The position numbers and the translations under genes are program-made. Below, one piece after another: positions 1 to 10,842 of a stretch of DNA of 64,000 nucleotides (positions within the stretch are counted from its first letter, which is position 1; every line of letters starts with the position of its first letter). This DNA is from Pholiota molesta (taxonomy: Eukaryota > Basidiomycota > Agaricomycetes > Agaricales > Strophariaceae). A model generated the notes under the pieces. That model saw only the letters and a list, made by a program, of their open reading frames with translations. It was not told the origin of the DNA and made no database searches. Location of the stretch: contig JACGCK010000110.1 in NCBI GenBank assembly GCA_014925825.1, forward strand, positions 1-64,000, read 5' to 3'.

Positions 1-248
1 CAAAACAGCGTGTTGTAGCGCACCTCGTAAATTATATCCAGTGGCAAGTTCACAAAATCCTTCAGGACTACGGCACGACTCTTTCTCGATGCTTTCTTTT
101 TCGCTTTTGCCTTTACCGGTTTCGCATTGGCAGGTGGAACAATAAGCGAAAGTCGGTCTGAATACCGCCCACAGAATTCAGCGCTCAGCACGTATGTAAA
201 CTTCAGATACTCACTAGTAATGAAAGACATCGTATTAGTGTCATCCAT
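1..248 (-). CDS. F-box protein, N-terminal part (cut by window edge)
   Basis: The minus strand opens at an ATG (248-246) with an in-frame TAG four codons upstream, and reads open to the window edge. About 60 residues in comes a Lys/Arg/Ala-rich stretch and then LPLDIIYE, the typical opening of a fungal F-box motif. F-box proteins dock substrates onto SCF ubiquitin ligases through Skp1. GTGCGC right after the GAG codon is a likely intron donor, as is common at this point in Agaricomycete F-box genes, so the last few residues before the edge may be intronic. The substrate-binding part lies outside the window. The F-box call rests on one short motif and the expanded nature of this family in mushrooms. 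Confidence 0.55.
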   Translation of the reverse strand, partial: MDDTNTMSFITSEYLKFTYVLSAEFCGRYSDRLSLIVPPANAKPVKAKAKKKASRKSRAVVLKDFVNLPLDIIYEVRYNTLF

Positions 249-1177
249 CGTGTTCTAGCCGTACAATCTGTTTCTTCCAACGACGAGAAGGTCGGAGGCG
301 AAGAAAGCAAGGTCAAAGACTCAAAGAAAGCACAGCCAATCAATAGAATTACCAAAAGCCCCAAAGAATCATTTTCCCACATGATCTACATAAATCAGGT
401 GACTCAAATGTAGCACGTGCTAATTGACGCGTCGCGCGACGCGCGCTCCGCAGCGTTTGATCAATAATTATGACAGGCTCGTCCTCATCCGGTTTCGCAG
501 AATTTCTGTTGCTTGTTTTTCTCTCTCTCTCCTGCTATATAACTAGCGGAGAATTTTGAGCTTGGTAATTCACGAGCTGGTTATTTAGTTAAGAAGGCTA
601 AATAAGGCTAAATGCCGCTAAAGTAATTATAACTATTCTATGACGTGTTTCGGAAGCTATGCATATTCTTACCGCAGCCATAGATGATTAAAATAAGCGC
701 TCGTTGAGAGATTACTTGGAAGAGTGGCCACTTCATTAAATAATGAAAGCAGAAAAATTGTCAAGGACTCGGGCTGGGGCCGTGGGATGTTATGCTATCA
801 CGAAATTATGGGCTGTCAAAAAAGACCCTGGCAGGTTTTAGAAAACTGCGCACAATGAAGAGAACAGTCAAATGCTATGCTTTTTCAATCCTCAACGCTT
901 CCTTGGGCAAAATATGTAACGAAATTTACGACATACATAGCCGCATAAACGAGGCTCTTTATTCTTTTGTCTATCAGTTGTATCACTGCGAGTCAGCGCC
1001 TCGACCCACAAAGCTTCTACTCTGGCCCCGAGCCAAAACTTGCCGTGTCAAAAAGATTTTCCCGCCCCGACGCTTGACCACGTCCAGGTAATTGAGTAAA
1101 GTGGACGGCACTGATCGCTTTCCGCTTCAAATGAGGAGAGAGAGAACACGACCTGTCTCCTATAATCCCTGTCAAAA
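249..1177. other. Intergenic region between divergent genes
   Basis: No convincing gene. It holds a CT run and a TATATAA box near 535-541, GC-rich palindromic bases near 428-450, and short repeats of GGCTAAAT near 595-620. Two open frames here (792-1091 and 1092-1274) lack family resemblance. Core promoters for the flanking divergent genes must lie here. Confidence 0.4.
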
Positions 1178-2053
1178 ATGCTCCCTCTCACTACCAATCT
1201 CCTCTATGTGGCTCCAGAGCACCGTCAAGTCCATCGGCCTAACGACTGTTCAAGAGGCTCCTCCGTTATCTTAACCTTTGGTCCGGATATGGACGCCGGT
1301 GAAGACTTCCGTCTCCGGACAAATCTCCCGAATAAGGTCGCCATCCCGTCTGATTTGCAAGTCCTTACTGTTATAAGCGACAGTCTTTCCTGGACAAAGG
1401 AAAGAAATGATATAATCAGAGATTGGCTACCCAGCTCTGTGAAGAAGTACAATGTTATTGTTGTAGACCCTTGGTGTCGCCGTCACTGCGAAGCTCGTCT
1501 GAGCACCTGTTACTATGAGGGTATTCCCACCGCCATCGTTTCATTTATTGCGCTCCCTATCGACGAGGTCGACGAGGAACTCGCCCATGCCATCATCCAG
1601 CTTCCCTCCCTCAAAGAGTTGACCATACGTAATTCTAAACGACCATCCTTCCTCGAGAAAGACTTCACCTTTCTCTTCCGGATGCTTTCATCTTTGAGCA
1701 CTTTGGAGGTCGTCTGCATCTCGCTCAGCGATGGCGAAAATATAGAAGACATTCTCATCGCACTCCAACTCAACCATCCGAATTTAACGAGGCTTGCTTT
1801 GTTAGTCTCTCCTTCTTCCCATCTTGGCGTCCTTCGTGGTCCATCGAAGGCAGCTTTCGAAAACGCAGTAATCCACGGCCGCGAATCCTTTACACAGTTA
1901 GAGCGTCTAATAATTACGCAGAGCCTCAGCAACGATCTACTGCTTGCATCCCTCGGACGATTGCCTCACCTCAAGGATCTACGCTTTATGGTCGATTCCG
2001 TTGTAACGGAAGACCAGATGTTCAACGACCTTCGCGCCTCTTTTTCCGCTTGA
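1178..2053 (+). CDS. Hypothetical protein, leucine-rich-repeat-like
   Basis: A single 291-codon open frame from a true ATG. The C-terminal two thirds contain spaced leucine patterns such as LPSLKELTIRN, HPNLTRLALL and LPHLKDLRFMV, as in the degenerate LRR half of basidiomycete F-box proteins. No F-box motif is visible at the N-terminus, so this may be an orphan LRR-like protein, or the last exon of a gene whose 5' exons I cannot place. No signal peptide or membrane span is seen. It is transcribed divergently from the F-box gene to the left, and the two could be split relatives. Function unknown. Confidence 0.5.
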   Translation: MLPLTTNLLYVAPEHRQVHRPNDCSRGSSVILTFGPDMDAGEDFRLRTNLPNKVAIPSDLQVLTVISDSLSWTKERNDIIRDWLPSSVKKYNVIVVDPWCRRHCEARLSTCYYEGIPTAIVSFIALPIDEVDEELAHAIIQLPSLKELTIRNSKRPSFLEKDFTFLFRMLSSLSTLEVVCISLSDGENIEDILIALQLNHPNLTRLALLVSPSSHLGVLRGPSKAAFENAVIHGRESFTQLERLIITQSLSNDLLLASLGRLPHLKDLRFMVDSVVTEDQMFNDLRASFSA

Positions 2054-2418
2054 GCATCATTTTCGCCCTTCACAAGCGCATTGCCGTTGTATAAACTTGT
2101 CAAAGCTGAGGACCCAACTTACTGTCCACCCACTTCTTCGCATTTCCCAGTCCCAAACACACCCTCGAGTCTTTTGTCCTATTTTTAAATCCGCTTCGAC
2201 CATCCCTATTTTGCGCTCAAGGCCCATGCAATTCCTTTCTCACTGCGTAAGTTTTTCTTTCAGAGGGACTGTGACTTAAGAGACTTATACCTGCTGTACA
2301 TATATCAATTTCTTCGTACACACCTTCGAGGATTCAACAAGAATTCAACCCCTTGCACATATCGTTATATCTTTGCAAACTTCGCAGCAATTTTCTCTAT
2401 TATCTATATAGATACATC
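2054..2418. other. Intergenic, convergent 3' regions
   Basis: The space between the LRR-like frame (+) and the isomerase (-). I see no gene; it is AT-rich and serves as 3' flank for both neighbours. Confidence 0.4.
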
Positions 2419-3567
2419 TTAGAGCTTTGATAGTTTGGTCTGGACAGACAACGCCGCAAAGATGGGCTTTTCTTTTTTTCTTGTTGCATTGAGTTGGTCG
2501 GCAATATCCTAGAATAGGATATAGATTAGAATCGGAGACTACCATGGTAAGATGTAGAGACAGACTTTTGTGAGGAGAGCAGCTGAATTCCAAGTACCGG
2601 TGTACGCCAAATTCTCGGGGACGCTGAATGATATTTTGAGTTAGAAGCCCTCATCATAGTTCGAGGAACATACCTATGGTCCCGAGCGTGAGTGATAAGG
2701 TGCTTCGACCCAGAGACGGCGATGGGACTCTTTCCGGCGATGAATTTGGCAAGCTCAAGAGCCTCTTTCACTACCTCGTCTCGGCCGCCTTGCACAACTT
2801 TCGATACCAATCCCAGTTTCTCAGCCTCAGCTGCAGAGAAGGCACGCGCCGTGTAGGTAAGTTCGCGCAACAGGGATTGGTTACCAGTGATCTTGGGAAG
2901 AAAGGCCAAAGACCCGATATCGGGTGCAAGACCTATGTCGACTTCCTACAACGACTGTTCGACGGAGCTTCACCAGCAACTTGGAAACATGGATACATAC
3001 CTTGATTGCAAAGCTCGTGTTGGAGGCGGCATAGCGGATGTCGCAGACGCCAATAATGTCGCAGCCAAGGCCGATTACGTGCCCATGCACAGCGACGATG
3101 ACGGGGAATGGCGCTCGCTCGGGCGCCCCGATGGCGTGTTGGAAGGCAAGCAGCATCTTCCTCGTCTGCAGTGAGGTCCGAGCGTTGTCCAGCACGGTCT
3201 CCTTCCCGTTCGAACCGATAGCCGCGGCGTCAGCTACTGGAGGAGGTCGCGAGTCAGACCTGGAAACTATACTAGAGATGGAAGGACTCACGGTCTATGC
3301 CAGCAGTGAAGAGTTTCGAGAGGCTCGACGAGATGACCGCTGCTCGAACGTCATACCCATCGTCCACAATGGTGTCGAAAAGCTTGCCATACGCGACCCA
3401 GAACTCTTTACAGAATGCGTTTACGGGTGCTCTGTATACAGAAACTTGAGGTCTAGAAACCCGCTAGCCAACAGCCATAGGGCAAGCACGTACCTGGAAA
3501 GCTCGATATGCAAGACATGAGGAAAGGGCTCCGAAACCTTGATCCATTTCGACGAATACTGGGACAT
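2419..3567 (-). CDS. ECH1: Delta3,5-delta2,4-dienoyl-CoA isomerase, peroxisomal (enoyl-CoA hydratase/isomerase family)
   Basis: Six exons on the minus strand: 3567-3494, 3431-3292, 3236-3001, 2945-2674, 2623-2566 and 2508-2419, together 870 nt (289 aa). The protein follows the crotonase fold: an oxyanion-hole region (FTAGID...) then GHVIGLGCDIIGVCDIRY. In rat ECH1 the catalytic acids are Asp176, Glu196 and Asp204; the equivalents are visible here as GCD, KEVD and APD. The enzyme moves conjugated 3,5-dienes to 2,4-dienes during beta-oxidation of unsaturated fatty acids. The last three residues are SKL, a canonical PTS1, so the product should be imported into peroxisomes. The final intron uses a weak GTCTGT donor; I chose it because it joins TK to DIAD in phase. 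The start is the first ATG before a conserved N-terminal region. An ECH1-like hydratase is the only serious alternative. Confidence 0.9.
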
Positions 3568-4023
3568 TTCTGACCACCGAGATACCGACGAGAAGAAGAA
3601 TCAGGAATGGATACGAGCGTCGAGCAACCTGTCTTTTATGATACCCACGAAGACCTCGGGTTGGCAGGAGTTATACTGATCATGATGGTGGCATTCCGGC
3701 AAGATGGGTAGCCGGCTAAAATAGCAGTTCATTGAATCAATTGAGGTTAGGGGTTATTTCGTACTTTTAGCATTTGATTTTTGAACATTTACCATTCCAG
3801 TGATTTCTCTCCAGAAGTAGGTGCAGGAAATCAAGAAGGAATATTGTTTCTAGACCATTTATTTGTAGGGGCTAAGCTTTGCAAAAACGTGCAAGCAACA
3901 TATCGGCTTTTGAGGGCAATAAATCTACGCCGAGAATCCCGAGATCATAGATGACAAAAAGATACATGGAAGTCCTGATGAAAAAAAACCATCTATTCAA
4001 AAGACGAGAAAAAGGCGGCAACT
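3568..4023. other. Intergenic, 5' region of the isomerase and 3' flank of SSZ1
   Basis: No gene is visible. It contains the promoter of the minus-strand isomerase and AT-rich 3' sequence of SSZ1. Confidence 0.4.
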
Positions 4024-6086
4024 CTACAAAGCAGGTACTTGGAACCTCTCGACAGCACCATCGGGGCCTACCTCCCTAAGCTCAACATCAAGAGCACCTT
4101 CGAGGCTCACGATGAATTGCACTTCCACTCTCGTGAACCACTTGCCAACATCCTTGCCCTTACCCTTCGTCTGGATAGCGAGTTTGGCTTCCGTATCGAT
4201 GGCGCCGAGTAGAACCTCCTTGGTCAATGTCCTGTGCTTGATCTCGGTCTCCTCAGGTTCCTCGTCCTCTTCATCATCGGAAGACGGCTGGCTTGGCGGG
4301 ACAACTTTCTCCACACGGATACCCTCCTTGACCTCCCACACCTCGAATGCAATGCGCTTGGATGCCTCCGTCACCTCCACATCGAATGACACGATCCTGC
4401 GCACCGGCAGCGCGGTCTCCTTCTGCACCACTGGGATCCAGGTACCGCCCACCTCCTTGTTCTCCTCCAGCGAATTGGGGAAGAGCACACCGAGGGTCTT
4501 GGTCGTCGCCTTCACCTCGCGCGCCTTGTGTCCGCGCTCGAATGCAGCGCGGATTTCCTCCTCCTGGATCGAGTCGATGAGCGCAGCTTGCGTAGCGCAG
4601 CCGCGGGCCAAGATGGTCGTGGGGTCACCAATACCGCCGCCCACGATGGTGCCACGGGCGAAGGGGGTCTCGACGTCCTCACGGAGGCCGACTTCGAGGC
4701 AGAGACGGTTGTCGAGTCCAGGCAGGCAGCCGGTACCGCCAACGTATACGACCTCGTCGACGTCGTGGGGGTCAACGGCGGCCGAGGCGAGGAGGGCGGT
4801 GATCTCAGCTGCGACGGAGGCATAGACGGGCGAGGCAAGCATGTCGAATCGCATGCGGTTGATGCTACCGGTGTAGTCCATGCCATCCTTCAAGGACTCA
4901 ACGGAGCAGGTCGCAGCACCGGGCGAGGCGCTGATAGTGCGTTTGGTGTGCTCGATGGCGAGACGGAGCTTGGCTTCTGCGCGTTGGTCGGCGGGGGAGG
5001 GGGCAGGGCACACGGTCAAAGGGACTTTGGTCTTTTTAGTGAAATCAGCGGCGAAAAATTTGATGAGTTTGTCGTCAATCTGGTTGGCGCCAACAGCGGA
5101 GGTGTCCGATGCGGCAAGGACGTACGTAAGGCCTTCGCGCACGGAAAGGAGGGACAGGGAGACGGCAGAGGAGCCGAAATCAACAAGAAGCTGGGTCCTG
5201 TCAGGGTGGAGGCTGTCGCCGCTCCAAAGGGCAGTAGTGGTCGTTGCAGCGGCAGCGCCGGCCTCGTCGATGAGTTGTAGTACTGTGACACCAGCGTCCT
5301 GTGCAGCTTTTTCGAGTGCAACTTTTTGTTCTTCAGTGAATGTAGGGGGGACGGTGATGACGGCGCCCTTGATTTGTTTGCCAAGGAAATCCTCAGCGGA
5401 TTTCACGAGCGATTTGAGGAAGATGGTGGCAACCTCTGACACGGTCAGGATGCGGTCCACGAGAATGGGCTCGGAGCGAGGGGTAGGGGCGTGCGAGGCG
5501 GCGGGGGTGGTATACGCGGAGGTGGTGTTGCTGAGAGGCGCTGGCGATGGTTGAAGCACCTGAACCTTGTATGCAGCGGTGTCAGGGAGTTCTGGGTGTT
5601 GGATTATACGTGCAGATGTGGTGTTTTCCGTTTGAGGGATCTCAGAGAATCTTTACAGATGTTAACATTGTCTAATTAGCAATGCTAGCGAACGTACTTT
5701 TTGCCCAGTAAATTGCGAAATCCAACTATCGAGTTTTGGGCGTTTTTGACGAGCTGTTGCTTGGCCTGGTTTCCGATATACTGTTATCGTTTAATCAGTA
5801 ATCTTTTTGGCTACTGATCGATTTCAGACGCACCATTTCCTCTCCTTGGAATGCAATTGCGCAGGCAATCTGACGCTCTCCATCTTCGTTAGCAATGCAC
5901 TCTGCGAGACCTTCCTATACAATGTATTAGCTCGTGTTCTTGCCATTTGCTTCCTTCTTGACTAACCTTCGTAAAGACGGCTATCGAAGCATATGAATTT
6001 CCAAAATTTATGCCGACAACAGGTGGAAGCGTCGTAATTTCTATAGGAGCTTCTGCACTCCCGTTCTGGGAGGATTTTGAAGACAT
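4024..6086 (-). CDS. SSZ1: Hsp70-like ribosome-associated chaperone Ssz1
   Basis: Four exons: 6086-5967, 5914-5834, 5780-5698 and 5650-4024, 1911 nt, 636 aa. Ssz1 is the atypical Hsp70 that pairs with zuotin (Zuo1) in the ribosome-associated complex and assists folding of nascent chains in the cytosol. The N-terminal nucleotide-binding fold begins VVGINFGNSYASIAVF; the INRMRFDMLAS and VVYVGGTGCLPGLD blocks match Ssz1 rather than canonical Hsp70, and the substrate-binding half is short and divergent as in the family. An acidic patch near residue 555 (SSDDEEDEEPEETE) is also typical. The start at 6086 is the first true ATG in frame; codons upstream would encode a hydrophobic stretch but lack an ATG. 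It is somewhat longer than the yeast protein (538 aa), mainly in the linker after exon 3. It is divergently arranged with UBP14 over a 371-bp spacer. Confidence 0.92.
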
Positions 6087-6457
6087 TGAAGCGGAAAAGA
6101 GGGACAAGATGACGGCAAGAAACAGAAATTTACAGGTGAAGCTCAAGACGAACGTTGCAAATGCAGAAAATCTTTCATCACGTGTATGTAATCACGGCAA
6201 ATGCCGACAATCCACCCTTCCGTTTTGTCGCAATCTCGATAATGGGAGTAATATAGAAGGTCTACGACGAGTTTATAGGACCACCGTATTGTATACAGTC
6301 ACTTGAATTTAGGTCGTAACTTATAGCTCAAAGAACTGTATCATCGCAATGTTCAAAACAATTTCATGACCATTCCGTGGCATTCACGTGACCCCGTATT
6401 AAGTCATCGCGCGGTTCAGCGCCGGACGCGTATCTAATCACTTCCTTCCCAACCACC
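6087..6457. promoter_or_regulatory. Bidirectional promoter SSZ1/UBP14 with two CACGTG boxes
   Basis: The spacer between the two start codons. CACGTG occurs at 6179-6184 and 6385-6390; this hexamer is the usual site of bHLH factors such as Cbf1 or Pho4. Two copies in 371 bp is more than chance suggests, but binding is inference. No TATA box is obvious, which fits housekeeping genes. Confidence 0.4.
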
Positions 6458-9400
6458 ATGTCGTGCCCGCATCTTGAACAATTAGCAGCTCTACAACCAC
6501 CGAGACTATCTCAAAGTGTGCACAGAGAAGAATGCACACAGTGCTTTGACAATCAGGCAAGTGATTATCGCAACTTTGAGCGATTTTCAAGAGATTTTAG
6601 TTGGATTTTAGAGCTGATCTGTTTGGTTGTTACAGGATTCTGCAGATGGAATCGATGTCTGCCTCTCTTGCTTCAATGGCGGATGCTTGGGCCATGAAAG
6701 ACATCATGCGCGTACCCATTCTCAGCGACTGGGCCACCCATTCACGCTCAATGTCAAGAGGAGAACAAAGCCGCGAAGCTCGCCACATCGGGTTGGTAAT
6801 TATTCTCCGCCTTCGATATAGTCATGTAACGACGCATATGCAGGCAGAATCTGACGAACCGCCGGCTAAAATGACCAAGCTGGCGATCCTTGAGGAACGC
6901 GAAGAAGACAAGTACGAACACATAACCACCCCAAAGTGTTGGATTTGTGATCCCTATAAAGGACTTGAACTTCCCGATGCATTGAAGAATCCAAAAGTGA
7001 GGAGACTCTCTTATGTTGTTGATCGATTGCTGATGTCGAGGTCAGATCAAATCGCTCGTTGATGGTGTCATGCAGTCCATGTCCTCTGCGCGTCAGTCTG
7101 AGGTGAAAGCTTGGGAAGAGGAGATTACGCCTTGCGAACACACTCTTACCATCGAGCAATACGACACTGGTCATATAGCGGCGTCAGGTGTGTGCGTTTT
7201 TTTCTTCTTGACCCGAAGTCAGATGTATCTGACGATTCCCAGGTCTCGCGACTTGCAAGGCTTGCGATCTCAAAGAAAATCTGTGGCTATGCCTCACATG
7301 TGGCTCTCTGGGTTGTGGAAGACAGCAATTTGGAGGGCTCGGCGGAAACGGACATGGCTTACGGCATTTTGAAGAAACAGGACATCCAGTGAGCGTAAAA
7401 CTTGGGACTATAACTCCTGAGGGCGGTGCAGGTAAGGAGCTCCCTATTCGTATACGGCGTGTATTAATTCGAGCAGACGTATATTGCTACGTCTGCAATG
7501 ATGCGAAGGTGGATCCCGATCTCGCAACCCATCTAGCGACGTTTGGAATCAACGTGCAGACTCTCACCAAAACAGAGAAGAGTATGACTGAGCTTGTACG
7601 TGACACATATGCGCATGCATAACCCCGACTTACCCGCCAAACAGCAAATCGAACAAAATCTCAAATATGACTTCTCGCTCACAGGCGACGATGGCAAAGC
7701 ACTCGAACCCGTTTTCGGCCCAGGATTGACCGGTCTCGCGAACCTTGGAAACAGCTGCTACATGGCTTCCGTCTTGCAGACGCTATTCTCCCTTCCAAAG
7801 TTCCAAGACCGGTACTTCGAACCCGAAGGCGTTCCCCGCCATGCTGGGTCATGTCCTGTGTCTATGCCCGCGGATTGCCTTGAGTGTCAGATGCGCAAAA
7901 TTGCAGACGGGCTATTGAGTGGGCGGTACTCGCATCCCGCGCACTCTGCCGAGGTAAATGTCGCCCAGGAAGACACATTACAACATCCTTCCCCAACACC
8001 CGTGTTTCAAACGGGGGTGAAACCGACGACGTTCAAGGCGCTTGTCGGAAAAGGACACGAGGAATTTGCGACGATGAGGCAACAAGATGCGGAAGAGTTC
8101 TTCACGCATTTGATTACAACTTTGAGACGGGATGGACAGAAATACAAAGATAGGAGCGAACAAGGTCAGTAACGTTTCTTGCAAATATGTGGTCAACTCA
8201 TTAACCTTGCCTTTAGACCCTACTATAGTATTTTCGTTCGGGACGGAACAGCGCTTGCAATGCACCTCGTGCAAGAAAGTGCGATATCGGACTGACACCA
8301 CGGACGTCGTGTCTGTTATAGTGCCAGCAAATGAGAAAGGAAAAGATGCAGATGGCAAGACGATCTATCACGATGTGCAATTGACCGACTGCATCGATAC
8401 CCTGCTGGGGAGCGAGGCCCTCGAATATGCTTGCCCGTCCTGTGCTACCAAAGTGCAGGCCATAAAGTATGGTGTTTTTACTGTTTTACCGCTCGCTAGC
8501 TAATGTAGGAATTTAGGGGAACGAAATTCGCGTCTCTCCCCGAGGTGCTGGTTGTGCACGCCAAAAAATTCCAACTTGTCAATTGGGTCCCAGCGAAACT
8601 TGGTTAGGAATTCCATAAAGGAAGTTGCCCTCTTTACTAATGCGATTCATACCCCGCAGATATACCCATCATCTTGCCCGAAAACGACGAACTCGTGTTC
8701 ATTGAGTCACATCTCGGAAAGGGCCTCAAGGAAGGGGAAGTGGAACTGCCGAATGATACCCCAGGTACTACCATTAGATTATTCTTTCGCTGATATCCGA
8801 GTCCTTACCGTTCCCTTTCCCCTCCCAGCTCCAACGTTGCCTGAATTCAACGAGGCGGCTTTGTCTGAGTTACTGCAGATGGGATTCCCTGAGATTCGCT
8901 GCCAAAAAGCGCTCTTGGCGACCGGGAATAGTGATTCGTCTGCAGCGATGGAATGGCTTTTCAATCATATGGACGATGCCGGTTCGTCTTCTTTCGTCTT
9001 CTTCACAAATCTTTTGAGCTAGTTTTCATTCATGGTCAATGTAGACATCGATGAACCAATAAAAGCTACAGCCAGCGCAGGAAGTTTTGAGCCCGACTCA
9101 GAGTCAGTCTCCCAACTCGTGGAAATGGGATTCACGATTCCGCAGGCAAGGAAAGCGTTGCGAGAAACGGTGCGTTGTTTTCCCGGATTTCTCGTTATAT
9201 TGCAGATGCTGATGGCATCGCAATGCAGTCTGGGGACGCAGGACGTGCCATTGAATGGCTGTTCAACCACCCCGACGACCTCGGTGATGGCCCCGAAGCC
9301 GACACCACGCCTACCGCCTCCACCGCCCCATTGCCTTCCACCGTTCCCGGCGTCAATGACGTGCCAGCGCGCTACAGGCTTCTGGCATTCGTCTCCCATA

Positions 9401-9558
9401 AAGGGCCCTCGGTGCACTCTGGGCACTACGTCGCGCATGTGAGGAAGGGCGACCAGGGGTGGGTGCTGTTCAATGATGAGAAGGTGGTCAAGGCCGATGC
9501 AGAGAGCGTGAAGGAGTTGAAGAAGTTTGCGTATTTGTATTTCTTCGTTAGGGTGTGA
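6458..9558 (+). CDS. UBP14: Ubiquitin carboxyl-terminal hydrolase 14 (isopeptidase T / USP5 orthologue)
   Basis: Thirteen exons: 6458-6556, 6636-6791, 6844-6996, 7046-7187, 7243-7431, 7477-7595, 7645-8164, 8217-8466, 8517-8602, 8660-8764, 8829-8981, 9045-9169 and 9229-9558. They sum to 2427 nt, 808 aa, close to yeast Ubp14 (781). The enzyme disassembles free ubiquitin chains and so keeps the proteasome clear. Domains in order: a variant N-terminal zinc finger (1-85), the ZnF-UBP (about 187-235, CKAC...HGLRHFEETGHP), the Cys box GLANLGNSCYMAS with Cys324, two UBA domains (about 615-655 and 665-705) lying inside the catalytic fold, and the His box SGHYVAHV with His765. The first intron starts GCAAGT, a GC-AG intron forced by reading frame. 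The start ATG is in a CACCATG context. Confidence 0.95.
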
Positions 9559-9661
9559 GCGTTGGGCGGTGTGTGGGACAACCAGAAACGAAATTATGTA
9601 CTTGTACTTTTGTAATCGTCCATGTACGACATTTGAGCAATGCGGTTACAGAGAATTATGA
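9559..9661. other. UBP14 3' flank up to a foldback element
   Basis: A short 3' flank. The TGA at 9659-9661 is the left target duplication of the element that follows, so the transposon sits only about 100 bp from the UBP14 stop codon. Confidence 0.5.
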
Positions 9662-10839
9662 CACGTCGGGGGCGCCAAACTTCGGAGGCCCTCTAAAGAT
9701 TGGTCCCAAAGTTTGACCCATAGGTTACATATGGAATTAGCTATGGAATGAATTTATATTTTATCTGCGGAGTGTATTTGTAGAATGTCCCATTTATTCT
9801 CTTTGGACTAACATGTGCACCCTATCTGTAGACAATTCCAAATATTTTCTGCAAAGACAGTGCACAAGTTGGCGTAAATTATATCTGTGGGATTTTCTGC
9901 AGAGACCTTTCATATGTAATCTGTGGAGTTCTTCTAAAGAGAATTGTAAAGATAATCTGCAGGCCAACCTGTAGAAAGTCTCTGCAGATTATCTGCATCA
10001 GGAAGTTCACGATTTGCTTGTCTACTTTTTCCTGCTTTTTTGCTTGTGGCAAGCTGGACAAAAAAATTTCGACAAATATGTTTAATATTTCTGCACTATT
10101 TTAACTCAGAATGTGTTTTACTGCTCTCAGAATGACGTAGGTAAACACACTTCGAAGGAGTGCTCACTGTGCTGGCGCTTTTGCAACCGATTCTTACCCC
10201 TTTTGGGAGAGGAGAAGACGTAAATACGGCTGCTTTTTGGCCGTGGGTACCTGGCTTTTTTTAGAACCTACTTTTGCGCTTATTTCTACTTGAATCTACT
10301 TGTACAAGTAGAAAAAAGCAAATGGGGAAACTTCTGATGTGTAGAGTGAAGTTACAGAAGTCTCCAAAGGTTTCTCCAAAGATTATCTGCGGGGGACTCT
10401 CCAAAGGTAAATCGGTACGCTCATCCGGGTCACGTGATTATCTTTGGGGCTCCTCCGCAGATAATCTTCGGAGAAACCTTTGGAGACTTCTGTAACTTCA
10501 CTCTACAGATAATCTGCAGAGACTTTCTACAGGTTGGCCTGCAGGTTATCTTTACAATTCTCTGTAGAAGAGCTCCACAGATTACATATAAAAGGTCTCT
10601 GCAGAAAATCCCGCAGATATAATTTACGCCAACCTGTGAACTGTCTTTGCAGAAAATATATGGAATTGTCTACAGAAAGGATGCACATGTTATCCCAAAG
10701 ATAATAATTAGGGCGTTCTACAAATACACTCTGCAGATAAAATATAAGTTGATTCCATAGCTAATTCCATATGTAATCTATGGGTCAAACTTTGGGACCA
10801 ATCTTTAGAGGGCCTCCAAAGTTTGGCGCCCCCGACGTG
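9662..10839. mobile_element. CAC-ended foldback transposon, copy A (non-autonomous)
   Basis: The element starts CACGTCGGGGGCGCC and ends with its inverse complement, and is flanked by TGA (9659-9661 and 10840-10842). The two arms are long imperfect inverted repeats of about 330 bp, full of short CTGCAGATTATCTG-like repeats in both orientations. Near the centre a second inverted pair continues the palindrome (10340-10400 against 10435-10505). A 344-bp unrelated insert interrupts the left arm (separate entry). There is no transposase frame. CAC termini, a 3-bp duplication and dense subterminal repeats resemble CACTA/EnSpm elements; PIF/Harbinger is the alternative because of the 3-bp duplication. 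Confidence 0.8.
9996..10339. mobile_element. MITE nested in foldback copy A
   Basis: The ends are CATCAGGAAGTT and AACTTCTGATG, which form an imperfect terminal inverted repeat of about 35 bp. Removing the insert rejoins ATTATCTG to TAGAGTG, which is exactly the sequence of the opposite arm (mirror near 10500). A TG dinucleotide may be the duplication. No coding capacity. The call rests on the exact repair of the host palindrome. Confidence 0.7.
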
Positions 10840-10842
10840 TGA

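Noticed and set aside
4112..5554. Long plus-strand open frames
   Set aside because: They are antisense shadows of the GC-rich SSZ1 exon 4 and have no family resemblance.
6087..6146. Hydrophobic N-terminal extension of SSZ1
   Set aside because: It would need a TTG start, and Ssz1 is cytosolic; the first ATG at 6086 fits the family start.
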